A stretch of DNA of 64,000 nucleotides, from positions 1,674,001 through 1,738,000 of the forward strand of contig JBMNGC010000001.1 of the NCBI GenBank assembly GCA_050949645.1. The letters are read 5' to 3'. The notes below the pieces were generated by a model, which saw only the letters and a list, made by a program, of their open reading frames with translations, ran no database searches and was not told the origin of the DNA. The stretch comes from RUG369 sp050949645 (GTDB lineage Bacteria; Planctomycetota; Planctomycetia; Pirellulales; Thermoguttaceae). The position numbers and the translations under genes were made by a program. Below, piece by piece: positions 44,706-53,615 of this stretch (positions within the stretch are counted from its first letter, which is position 1; the number at the start of each line of letters is the position of its first letter).

Positions 44706-45356
44706 CTTTTAGCTCCTTCGATCTTTTAAGACGAACAGTGCTCGGCAAAGTTCCAAACCGCGTGCTTTTTCTTTTCCCTATCTTTCCACCTCCCGCTGGA
44801 AAAAGAATCAATCTGGACTATTCCGCCGTCTTATACCTGTCGTTGACCGCGACTGAACGTTGACGTCGAATTTTTCCAAAGGCTCAAGAGCCATCAACGA
44901 AGGAGCGGAAAAATTACCTGACTGCAACAGCCACGATCAAGTGTTGCATTTTGAATCACTCTGATTCATCATTCACAAGGCGTCTAAAAATCATGCGCTT
45001 TTATCGCTCTTTCATGAAGCTTTCACGCCTGCTATACCACTCTTTTGCATTTCAGACGCCATTCATTAATTTTTTCAAATTAATCGCTGCGCCGCCAAAA
45101 TTCGACGACTTCGAAAACTCAACTCGACGCGCTACGGCTTCGAGAATATCGGAGTTTTCTACGACTTTTTCGATGAAAATATTTTTTTCGCAAAAATAAT
45201 GCCAACCGCGCGTATTCCTACGAGACGACTTGACCAAAATCGCCTAATTCGCTACCCTTGCTCGATTCAGACGCGTAATTCGTCTTTACGCGGGCGCGTC
45301 GCAACGCGCGGCGCTCGAAACCATCGGCTGTCCACTATCGCAGAGTCGCGTAACGC
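44706..45356. other. 651-bp intergenic region between divergent genes
   Basis: Contains only short frames without ribosome sites. AT-rich in its middle (44990-45200), with runs such as TTAATTTTTTCAAATTAAT (about 45065, imperfect inverted repeat). Likely holds promoters for the sigma gene (leftward) and the AsmA-like gene (rightward). Nothing else recognised. Confidence 0.4.
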
Positions 45357-48300
45357 ATGAAAAAAACAAGCGCCGATCTGACGCTTCGCCGTCGCAAGCG
45401 CGGCTTGACGTTTAGAAAACTCAAGTCGGCGCTTGGTTGGTCGCTCTTCTTCGGGCTCCTCGTCGTCGCGCTCGCCGCCCTGATCGTATGGCGGCGCGCC
45501 GACGTCGCTTTGGCGCGAGTTGTCGATCGCGTTCTTGCCGAACAATTCCCCGAACTCGAAGTCTCAAGCGGCTCTGCGCGTCTCGACGCCACTCGTGGTC
45601 TGCAACTCTATTCCGTCGAATGGCGTCGACCCGACTCGAACAAGTCTGCGGTGCCGCTCCTTCATGTCGACGAAATATATGTCGACTGTCCCCTCGAGGT
45701 GAACAAACTCCTCGCGGGCAAATACGAGCCTCGTCGCATCGTCATCTCTCATCCCGTCCTCACCGTCGGCGGCGGCCTCGCGCAGCTCCAAAACGACCTG
45801 GCGAAGCTCCTGCCCGCCGTACCGACCGACTGTGCCGCCTCTATGTCCGTCGAGATCAACGACGCGAGCATGAACTTTGGCGGAACCACAATCTCCGGAA
45901 TTAACGCCCGCCTCGCACCCGCGGAAAACGATCTTGAGACGCTGCGCAACGCGACGAAGCCGCATACCGAATCCGACCTTGACGCGGAAGAAGACGTCGA
46001 CTCCAACGGCGCCCCCGAACCTGCGAACGAACGTGTTCCCGTCGAGCCCGTCTCTTCCAACGTCGGTTTCGTAAGCTACCAACCCGTTGTCCTCGACGAT
46101 CCTCAGAGGATTCTCTCAGCCGCCGCGCATACCGCCGCGCAAGACGTTTCTGAGCCGATCCCGCCTGAACTTGACGATCCTCGCGACTTGCCCAACGACT
46201 CGATCGTCGATCGCGCGGTCTGGAACGTTGAGATCACCGCGTCGAATCCCTTTGTCGAAAAGCTCGCCGCTTCAGGGAAAATCGCCAATTCTGCTTGGGA
46301 GATCGTCGGACGCGTCGAAAATCTCGATCTTGCTACGTTCTTGCCCCTCGTTCGAAGTCTTGCGCCCCAGAAGCTCAAGGCAATCGACGGAGTTCAGGGT
46401 AAAACTTCTTTTGACTTCAACATCGGCGACGACTCGGATTCAATCGCCTCCATCCGCACACGCGTCGACGGCGCGCTCGCCAACGCTGCGCTCTCCTCCT
46501 CTCTTCTGAAGTATCCTCTTTCAGAAATCTCTGCGGAATACTCGATCGCCAACGATCTCCTTGAATTCCGAAAAGTCATTGCATCCTGCGGTCAGACTTC
46601 GATCCGCGCCGCATTCCGACAAGCTGGCGTCTCTGGCGCCGAACGCTCCGCGACGATCCGCGCTCAGTTCGATAATCTACCCACTACCGACGCCTCGCTC
46701 GTTAAACTCGTCAAAGAGATTCAAAGCGCGTCCGCAACGCCTGCCGGAGCCCTTGACGATTTTCTCAATGTTATTGACGACTATCGTTTTTCAGGACATA
46801 GCAATTTCGACGTCACACTTGAAAAATCCGCCGCGACCAATGGCGAATGGGCGCCCAGGAATATCAGCGTCGAAGGTCAAAACATCGAATTTCTCTGCGT
46901 TAAATTCCCATATCGACTCGACGGTCTCGACGGTCGCGTGACGCTCGACGAGGAGGGAACGCTCTCGATCGCGCTTGAATCCAGGCCCGACGCGCCAACC
47001 GTTAAGGTTCAGGGTCGCTTCGTCAAATGCCTTTCCGACCCCTGCGGCCAAGTCGATATCGTTGTTGAAAATCGCGCCATCGATTCGCTCGTCTTCGACG
47101 CGATGGAGGAAGAAAGCAGAAAGACTCTCCGAGCGCTCCATCCCTCGGGCGCGGTCGACGCGCGCGTGAGAATCGCTTACGACCCCGATCGAATACCCAT
47201 CGAAGATCGATTCCAGATCGAAGCCGACGTCACGCTCCGCGACGGCGCAATTCAATACGAATATTTTCCGATGCCGATCTCGTCGATTTCTGGTTCCATC
47301 TACATGAGGGACGGCGCGTGGGTTCTCTCGAACCTTTCGGGCAAGAGCGGGAGCGCGACCTTTGCAGCGTCGGGGTCCCTCGTTTCGGGCGCCGGCTACG
47401 CGGCGCTCGGACGCGCCTTTGCCGCAGCGAACGCCAACGCGTTGGAGAACAGATTGTCGAGGCCCGACGACGACGCGCTCGGGCTCGACCTCCTCGACGC
47501 CCCCTCACCTGCTCCGATCGAACACTTCACGACGATCCCCGCGGTCGCCGGCGCGCCCCTACCGGACGATGGGTGGCGATTTCTTCTCGCCTCGAGCGCT
47601 ACGAAGTTTCCGCTCGGAGAGGAGTTCCGCGCAGCGCTCGTCCAGCAGAGCGCGCGCGAAAACCTCGAACGCCTTCGACTCGAGGGAAAAGCGGACATGC
47701 AGTTCCGCGTTGGATACCGAACCGACGAACAAAAACTCGCCGTCCTGCTCGACGCTCTTCCGATACCTGAGTCGACGTCTATCCACCCCGAGGGTTTCCC
47801 CTTCGCGCTCACGAACGTTGAAGGTAAGGTCTTCTGGCGCGAGGGCGCGCTCACGATCGAAGGATTCCGAGCACGTAACGGCAGCACGATTTATTCCGCC
47901 AATATTAGGAGCCAGGAGGTCGCCGACGTCGGACGCGTCGTCGACGTCTCCGATCTGAGAATCGATCAGCTCCAGATCGACCGAGATCTCCAGAGCGTTA
48001 CCCAGAGCGGCTTCCTGGACGTCCTCAATTTCCTCCAGCCCAAAGGTTTTTTCAATGTCGACGGCGCGCTCCGGCTCATTAGAGGACTTGATAGAGACTC
48101 GCAATATCGGCTTGCATGGGATCTCCGATTCTTTGCGCAGCAAAACTCGCTGCGGCCCGGAGTCGAAATTGAAGGAATCTGCGGACGAGCGCGAACCTGG
48201 GGCGTTGCGGTAGAGAACGCTGCGCCCTTGGTTTACGGCGAGCTCGACGTCGACACGTTGTTCTGTAAAGACGCGCAGTTTACCAAACTCTGCGGCCCCT

Positions 48301-49307
48301 TCTATTACAACGGTTCCGACGTCTTCTGGGGACGGCGCGCGCCCGCGATTCGACGAACTCCCGTCTACGGCGACCCGTTTATCCGCGAGCGAGTCGATAG
48401 CGATCCCTTCTATCAGACGACGTCGCGCGCCAATTCCGGGCCCGTCCTTCGCGCTCAGCGTGCGGAGACGCCCCCGGGCTTCGTAAACGAACCGGGGATT
48501 GCAAACTCCTCTGGCGCCTCCTTTACGCAGAGCGCGCAAACGCCTTTCCAGACGGGGACCGATGTGAGCGTGCGACCCGTGCAGGCAAACGTCTTCGGCG
48601 GTCTGGCAATCTGCGACGGAATCTTCCTCGGCGGCGCCGCGCCTCAATATAGTTTGACGACCAGTCTTCAGAACGCAACGCTCGATGAGACAATCCGCGT
48701 CTTCTCCCCCGGCGCCAAACCTCTCAAGGGGCGCGTCGGCGTCCGCGCAACGCTCCAGGGCGAAGGCAGGAATATCGCCGCTCTCAAAGGCGAAGGCGCG
48801 GTAAACGTCCGAGAAGCGCAACTCTACGAGCTCCCTCAGATCGTTCGAATCTTGCAGATCCTCAGCGTCCAGGCGCCGAATGAGAACGCGTTCAGTTCAT
48901 GCGACGTCGATTTTAAAGTGCTCGGAGACCACCTCGAGCTCTCACGCGTCCTCCTTGAAGGAGAGGCGCTCACCCTCTTCGGTAACGGGTGGCTCACCGT
49001 CCGCGCCCAGGAACGGCTCATTGACCTGACCCTTAGCGCGCGGCTTGGAATTTCCAAGACGCAGATCCCGGTCCTCTCCGACCTTCTCGGCGCAGCAAGC
49101 GACCAGGTCTCTCAGATTCGAGTCGAAGGGGATCTCGCGTCTCCCGTCATCCAGCAGGAGCGCCTCCCTGGACTCAAAAAAGCCTGGTGGAGCATCTTCC
49201 CCGAGCAGGAGCCCGCCCCGACCGACAAGGCGCCCGTCGAACGCAATCGCCCCTTCCGCGACGCCTGGCGAAAGATCACCGGCTCGGAAAGTTACGGCGA
49301 GAAATAA
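45357..49307 (+). CDS. Giant AsmA-like envelope protein
   Basis: 1316 residues. One N-terminal membrane anchor (about 28-47, LFFGLLVVALAALIVW) after a basic stretch, then a long periplasmic region of repeating beta-strand type. An AsmA-C-like domain at about 1150-1285 is recognisable by AALKGEGAVNVREAQLYELP and LTLFGNGWLTV. The family (AsmA/TamB/YhdP) is thought to move phospholipids or assist outer-membrane assembly. The length and the late Pro-rich end (PEQEPAPTDK) are unusual. Start ATG at 45357, no strong ribosome site. Transcribed alone. Confidence 0.8.
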   Translation: MKKTSADLTLRRRKRGLTFRKLKSALGWSLFFGLLVVALAALIVWRRADVALARVVDRVLAEQFPELEVSSGSARLDATRGLQLYSVEWRRPDSNKSAVPLLHVDEIYVDCPLEVNKLLAGKYEPRRIVISHPVLTVGGGLAQLQNDLAKLLPAVPTDCAASMSVEINDASMNFGGTTISGINARLAPAENDLETLRNATKPHTESDLDAEEDVDSNGAPEPANERVPVEPVSSNVGFVSYQPVVLDDPQRILSAAAHTAAQDVSEPIPPELDDPRDLPNDSIVDRAVWNVEITASNPFVEKLAASGKIANSAWEIVGRVENLDLATFLPLVRSLAPQKLKAIDGVQGKTSFDFNIGDDSDSIASIRTRVDGALANAALSSSLLKYPLSEISAEYSIANDLLEFRKVIASCGQTSIRAAFRQAGVSGAERSATIRAQFDNLPTTDASLVKLVKEIQSASATPAGALDDFLNVIDDYRFSGHSNFDVTLEKSAATNGEWAPRNISVEGQNIEFLCVKFPYRLDGLDGRVTLDEEGTLSIALESRPDAPTVKVQGRFVKCLSDPCGQVDIVVENRAIDSLVFDAMEEESRKTLRALHPSGAVDARVRIAYDPDRIPIEDRFQIEADVTLRDGAIQYEYFPMPISSISGSIYMRDGAWVLSNLSGKSGSATFAASGSLVSGAGYAALGRAFAAANANALENRLSRPDDDALGLDLLDAPSPAPIEHFTTIPAVAGAPLPDDGWRFLLASSATKFPLGEEFRAALVQQSARENLERLRLEGKADMQFRVGYRTDEQKLAVLLDALPIPESTSIHPEGFPFALTNVEGKVFWREGALTIEGFRARNGSTIYSANIRSQEVADVGRVVDVSDLRIDQLQIDRDLQSVTQSGFLDVLNFLQPKGFFNVDGALRLIRGLDRDSQYRLAWDLRFFAQQNSLRPGVEIEGICGRARTWGVAVENAAPLVYGELDVDTLFCKDAQFTKLCGPFYYNGSDVFWGRRAPAIRRTPVYGDPFIRERVDSDPFYQTTSRANSGPVLRAQRAETPPGFVNEPGIANSSGASFTQSAQTPFQTGTDVSVRPVQANVFGGLAICDGIFLGGAAPQYSLTTSLQNATLDETIRVFSPGAKPLKGRVGVRATLQGEGRNIAALKGEGAVNVREAQLYELPQIVRILQILSVQAPNENAFSSCDVDFKVLGDHLELSRVLLEGEALTLFGNGWLTVRAQERLIDLTLSARLGISKTQIPVLSDLLGAASDQVSQIRVEGDLASPVIQQERLPGLKKAWWSIFPEQEPAPTDKAPVERNRPFRDAWRKITGSESYGEK

Positions 49308-49760
49308 CCGCTCCTCTTGCGCGTAATTTTGCAGACGCAACGCGCCGAACGCCCATGGGTCGTCTATCTCCGACGCCCTGCCGGTCGGCGTCCGCGATTC
49401 GACGTCTGCCGAGCGCACGAAGGAACGCACGAAATTTTTCGCCCTTGAATATTCCAGGTTGTCAAGTAGAATGGTTCGGAAGTTTTTACTCGTTTTGCGA
49501 CATGCGACGGGGTCGTTCAACGGCGGCTCTTTGTTACGCGGCGATGATTTCGAAAGCCAAACGCTTTGACTCCGTCAAAAAAACGTTTTCGTTTGCAAAA
49601 CGCAATTCAGCTGGGGAAACTAACGGATAATCGATCTTTTGGATGTCTGAACGCCGACGGTTAGCTTTCAGAACGCTTGCGCCTGACCGTCGTCGGTCGA
49701 GTTCCAAAAAAATCGACCCAAAATTCACGACCGCAGAGCGAGTTCTAAGGAAGCCCGACG
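49308..49760. other. 453-bp intergenic region
   Basis: No gene is supported. TTGAAT (49445-49450), 16-bp spacer and TAGAAT (49467-49472) could be a promoter on the plus strand. AT-rich downstream. No terminator for the AsmA-like gene was found. Confidence 0.35.
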
Positions 49761-50642
49761 ATGCCGGAATCGAGAAAAAAAGCAAAACGACACTCTGGAA
49801 TCACGAATTACTCTGAAGGCTCCTTCTATCGCAAGATACCGTGCAAACACTTTACTCTTGAAGGGTTTTCGCGCTCCCCTGTCATGACTTTCTGGCGCGT
49901 GCCCGAATACAAGCTCGGCTTTGATCTCGGTTGGCAACCGTGGGAATTCATGGGCTCTCCGCGATGGTTTGTCTCGCACGCGCACATGGATCATGTCCTC
50001 GCGCTCCCAGCTTACGTGGCGCGACGACGCATGATGCAGATGGAACCGCCGACGATCTATCTGCCCGAACAGAAGGTCAACGACGCGCGTCGTCTTCTCG
50101 CCGCATTCGCACGATTTGAACAAAGCGTGCTCCCCTGCGAATTCATCGGCGTACAACCTGGCGACGAGCTTGTCCTTTCTCGAGAACTCGTCGTCACCGT
50201 CCATAAAACCTGGCATTCGGTACCCTCCGTTGGATACATCGTCTGGGAACGCCGTAAAAAGCTCAAGCCGGAATATCTGGAGCTCTCCGGCGAAGAAATT
50301 CGCGATCTGAATCTCGCCGGCGTTGAAATATCTTACGAACAACGATTCCCGAGGATCGCGTACCTCGGCGACAGTTCGCCGCGCGGACTCGATGAAAACC
50401 CCGATATGTACCGCGCCGACGTCCTTATCGCAGAGATGACTCATGTTTCGCAAAGCCGGAATGAGCCGCTTCATCTGCCCGGCCACATGCGCCTTGAAGA
50501 TTACGTCGAGCGTCGAGATAAATTCCAGAATAAAAAAATTGTCGCCTCGCACTTCAGCGTCCGATATTCCCAACGCGAAATCCAGTCGCGTGTGCGCGAT
50601 AAACTCCCCGACATGCTCGACGACAGACTCGTCCTTGTTTAG
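49761..50642 (+). CDS. MBL-fold hydrolase of RNase Z type
   Basis: A 293-residue metallo-beta-lactamase fold protein. The metal-binding motif is HAHMDHV (73-78). Downstream ligands are visible in KTWHSVPS, LGDSSP (Asp bridging ligand) and VASHFSVRYS. LHLPGHM may provide a catalytic His. It resembles RNase Z (tRNA 3' processing) or related arylsulfatase-like enzymes, but the N-terminal FTLEGFSRSP region differs from bacterial RNase Z, so I keep the substrate open. Transcribed alone between AsmA-like and lipoprotein genes. Confidence 0.8.
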   Translation: MPESRKKAKRHSGITNYSEGSFYRKIPCKHFTLEGFSRSPVMTFWRVPEYKLGFDLGWQPWEFMGSPRWFVSHAHMDHVLALPAYVARRRMMQMEPPTIYLPEQKVNDARRLLAAFARFEQSVLPCEFIGVQPGDELVLSRELVVTVHKTWHSVPSVGYIVWERRKKLKPEYLELSGEEIRDLNLAGVEISYEQRFPRIAYLGDSSPRGLDENPDMYRADVLIAEMTHVSQSRNEPLHLPGHMRLEDYVERRDKFQNKKIVASHFSVRYSQREIQSRVRDKLPDMLDDRLVLV

Positions 50643-50753
50643 GCCTGAGCGCTGCGAGGCGGCCTCGCGAATGGGAGCTTACGAATTCCTCTGACGCCAT
50701 GATATTTCCCTTCGCGCGCCGTGCCTTAATATAGAATTAAATGAGTTGGTGAA

Positions 50754-51203
50754 ATGAAGAAGAAAGCGCTCTTTGTTGTCATGTTCCTTGCGCTCGCAAC
50801 GGTTCTACCGGCGTGCGGCGGCAAGAGGGATTTGAAGACAGAATCCGTGACCGGCACGGTCACCCTCGACGGCGCGCCGCTCGCGCAGTGCTCTGTCTTT
50901 TTCATACCTCAAGGCAAAGGCAATCAGACGGTCGCCATTACGAACGACATTGGAGAATATGATCTCAAGCCCCTTCGAAGCGCCGCTGACGACGACGGAA
51001 TAATCCCCGGAACCTATAAGGTCTTTTTCTCACATGAGGTCGTGGTCTCACATGAAGAAACTAACGACGTAGGCGAAGTCCTCAAGGAAGCAGTCACCGA
51101 GGTCGATCTGCCTGAAAAGTATTTGACGTCAGATACTTCCGGCTTTATCGTCGACGTCGCTCCAGGTGAAAATACCTTCGATTTTAACCTCACGTCCGAG
51201 TAA
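50754..51203 (+). CDS. Small lipoprotein with transthyretin-like domain
   Basis: 149 residues. Signal peptide with lipobox VLPACGG, then one beta-sandwich of carboxypeptidase-regulatory type (VTGTVTLDGAPLAQCSVFF, GEYDLKPL, GIIPGTYKVFF). Such short lipoproteins are abundant in Planctomycetota and their role is unknown. TATAGAAT lies about 20 bp before the ATG, and GGTG is a weak ribosome site. It has its own downstream terminator. Confidence 0.88.
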   Translation: MKKKALFVVMFLALATVLPACGGKRDLKTESVTGTVTLDGAPLAQCSVFFIPQGKGNQTVAITNDIGEYDLKPLRSAADDDGIIPGTYKVFFSHEVVVSHEETNDVGEVLKEAVTEVDLPEKYLTSDTSGFIVDVAPGENTFDFNLTSE

Positions 51204-51334
51204 TATAGTTCGGCTCGCGTAGCGCTGCGCGTTTGCGGAGTCTTAGAGAACGTCATGCCGCCGCGTGCGGTAAGAACCCCCTCTCCTTCTGAATTCATGA
51301 CGCTTGCTTTTTAAGGGCGTAACGCTGTAATATC

Positions 51335-51370
51335 AGACGCGACCGTTCGCTGCGGTCGCGTCTCTTTTTT
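51335..51370 (+). terminator. Rho-independent terminator
   Basis: AGACGCGACC...GGTCGCGTCT, 10-bp perfect stem with 8-nt loop, followed by CTTTTTT. It ends the lipoprotein transcript before the DUF4416 gene. Confidence 0.9.
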
Positions 51371-51440
51371 GTTATCAACGTCGACGAGCCTGATTGAACG
51401 ACTCGTCCCATTCACAATATGAGCAGAGAAAGGAAATTCG

Positions 51441-51998
51441 ATGGGCGTCGTCAGAGAATGCAAACCGGTTTTACTCCTGATCGCCGGCTTTGGCGTCACG
51501 GAAGAAGCGTTAGCGTTGGGAAAAGCGCGCGCTGAAGAGGAATTCGGACCGATTGCTAAAGAAAGCCGGAGCTACCGCGTCGACAATTTCACTCATTATT
51601 ACGAGAAAGAAATGGGGCCCGCGCTCACGAAACGATTTTGGGTCTTTGAGAATCTCGTCGACCCTAGCGAACTCCCCGACGTCAAACTGAAGACGAACGC
51701 CTGGGAAGAAGAAATTGGCGCCGACCTCGACGCCAAAGGCGCCGTCTCGACTTCGCGACCGCTCAATCTCGATCCGGGCTATATCGAGCTTGGAAAGCTT
51801 ATCCTCGCCTCAACGAAGGACCACGCGCACCGGATCTATCTACGCGACGGGATCTTCGCCGAAACAACTCTCATGTATGCCCAAAAACGCTGGCAGGCCC
51901 TCCCATGGAGTTATCCTGATTATCAGGATCCCGAAAACCAGGAATTCTTCTCCGAATGTCGAGAATATCTTAAAGAACGGTACCGGGAAGAAGCATAG
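51441..51998 (+). CDS. DUF4416 family protein
   Basis: 185 residues with the family features as I recall them: KPVLLLIAGF at the start, GPI..ES, FTHYYEKEMG near residue 50, KRFWVFENLVDPSELP, LNLDPGYIELGKLILASTKDHAHRIYL and the C-terminal WSYPDYQ. DUF4416 is of unknown function and has been linked by name to GTP-binding proteins in some annotations; I see no P-loop. GAAAGGA lies upstream of the ATG. Monocistronic. Confidence 0.85.
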   Translation: MGVVRECKPVLLLIAGFGVTEEALALGKARAEEEFGPIAKESRSYRVDNFTHYYEKEMGPALTKRFWVFENLVDPSELPDVKLKTNAWEEEIGADLDAKGAVSTSRPLNLDPGYIELGKLILASTKDHAHRIYLRDGIFAETTLMYAQKRWQALPWSYPDYQDPENQEFFSECREYLKERYREEA

Positions 51999-52057
51999 CG
52001 GTTTCTCCCGCCGCTAAAGTCGGTCGCCAATTGAAAGCGCGACGCCCCAGACCGCTT

Positions 52058-53584
52058 TCATTCCACGTCTGGGAGGACCTTGCGCAATTCTTCTGTGAGC
52101 GCTGCGATCGCGTCTTCTCGAGAACGATATTCTTCTCCGGAAAGCAACGCCGCGCCGGGTAGCCGTCGCCAATCGAGTCCCGCAAGCTTAAGGGTCGAAC
52201 GCGACGAGTTGAGCGTCGAATAGCTCGGGTTGCGCGAAAACGTCTCGATGAGTCGCCGCATGACGGGCAGCTCGACGCGCCCAGGCTTCGACGAAAGCGT
52301 CGCCGGCATGGCGTCTTCCATCGCTTTTCCTCGCGATTCGAGCTTGCGAACGAGATCGATCCCGCGCGCCAGGAGCGCCTCGACGACGTCCTTATGCGCG
52401 CGCGTCGACAGTCTTTTACGCTTTTTATCATACTTCGAGTTGTACGCAAGTGCGCTGCCGCCGCCGAGGAGCCCGCCGATAAACGCGCCGATCGTCATGC
52501 CGGTTCCGAAGGACAACCCTGCGGTCGCGACGTCGGCGAGCGCGCCGATCGCCGCGCCCACGCCCGCGCCGACCGCGCCGCTCCTCTTAACTTCGCGGTT
52601 AAAAAGATCGTCCTTCGCATTGGAATCGTCCGAAACGACGAGCGTCTCACGATCGAGCATCCCGAATTTAAAGCCCCACGTTTCGAGGAGCGCCGCTTGC
52701 GCTTTATGCTCGCGTTGCAGAATAGTCTCGCGAAGCGTCCCTTCAAGTTCCTCGAGCCGCTCTTGCCAGTCGTCAAGCTCGACGTCCCCTTCCGTAAGCC
52801 GATACGCCGCGACGTCGAGGACCATCTCCGCGATGATGGCGCGAGAATCGTTGAGTCGACGACGTTCGCGCGCCTTACGTTCGCCAAGTTCCAGTCTCAA
52901 ACCGCGTTGCGTCAACGGATCGCGCGCAACCGCCACGAGCTTCTCAAAAAGCAGAACTTCATTTTGGAATGACCGACAGTGCGCGTCGTAATGTTGCGCG
53001 AGAAAGAAACTGTTGCGCTGGAGCGTCGCGTCCCATTCCTCGCTGAAATTCTCTTGAAGGGGGCTCGAAGCCGACGATTCACCGCCGCCAACGTTGTTAA
53101 ATGCGACAAGCGTAGGCTTGCCAATGTGTTGTAAAAGAACAAGCGTGTTCTTGAGGAGCGATTTATTGGGATCCTCCGCGATATTCGCGACGAAAATGAC
53201 GACGTCGCAGCGTTCGATTTCTCGCCACGCTCGAAGATCGTGCCGGAAATCTTCGTCGTCCAGAGGGATGGCCCGCAGTATATCTGAAAGCCCGTATCTA
53301 CCGTCTTGATCCTTGACCTCCGGCAGCTCTTGAACGAGCTCGACGATCTCGCTCGACGTTTGAAAACCCGGCGTGTCAATAAGCTGCAAAATCTCAACGA
53401 TCCCGCGGTAGAAGACCTTCTGAATCTCCGCGCGAACCGTTGTGCCCGTGTACGCGTTGACGTGCCCGAATTCAGGATCGTTGGTAAGCGTCCTCAGAAG
53501 CGAAGTTTTACCCTCGTTCGTCGGTCCCACGACCGCGACGATCAACGGCTTCAACCCGCTTAACTGTTCGCTTGTTAAACTCAT
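52058..53584 (-). CDS. DUF3482-type GTPase with glycine-zipper membrane segment
   Basis: 508 residues. The G domain (10-220) has P-loop GPTNEGKTS, a Thr-rich switch I (YTGTTVR) and DTPGFQ as G3. The expected NKxD (G4) is replaced by FNNVGGGE, so base specificity is uncertain. The C-terminal half holds a glycine-zipper hairpin (about 333-378: GAVGAGVGAAIGALADVA and GAFIGGLLGGGSAL) likely to insert in membranes. The gene starts 31 bp after the DUF2868-type gene stop on the same strand; this gene pair also occurs in proteobacteria. The role is unknown. Confidence 0.85.
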   Translation of the reverse strand: MSLTSEQLSGLKPLIVAVVGPTNEGKTSLLRTLTNDPEFGHVNAYTGTTVRAEIQKVFYRGIVEILQLIDTPGFQTSSEIVELVQELPEVKDQDGRYGLSDILRAIPLDDEDFRHDLRAWREIERCDVVIFVANIAEDPNKSLLKNTLVLLQHIGKPTLVAFNNVGGGESSASSPLQENFSEEWDATLQRNSFFLAQHYDAHCRSFQNEVLLFEKLVAVARDPLTQRGLRLELGERKARERRRLNDSRAIIAEMVLDVAAYRLTEGDVELDDWQERLEELEGTLRETILQREHKAQAALLETWGFKFGMLDRETLVVSDDSNAKDDLFNREVKRSGAVGAGVGAAIGALADVATAGLSFGTGMTIGAFIGGLLGGGSALAYNSKYDKKRKRLSTRAHKDVVEALLARGIDLVRKLESRGKAMEDAMPATLSSKPGRVELPVMRRLIETFSRNPSYSTLNSSRSTLKLAGLDWRRLPGAALLSGEEYRSREDAIAALTEELRKVLPDVE

Positions 53585-53615
53585 ATAGACGTCTGCCTTT
53601 CGAACAATAACGCCG

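Noticed and set aside
44951..45199. 82-codon plus frame in the large intergenic region
   Set aside because: No ribosome site, and residue composition follows the AT-rich background.
47559..48821. Minus-strand frame of 420 codons
   Set aside because: Mirror of the AsmA-like gene; the composition explains it and no family is visible.
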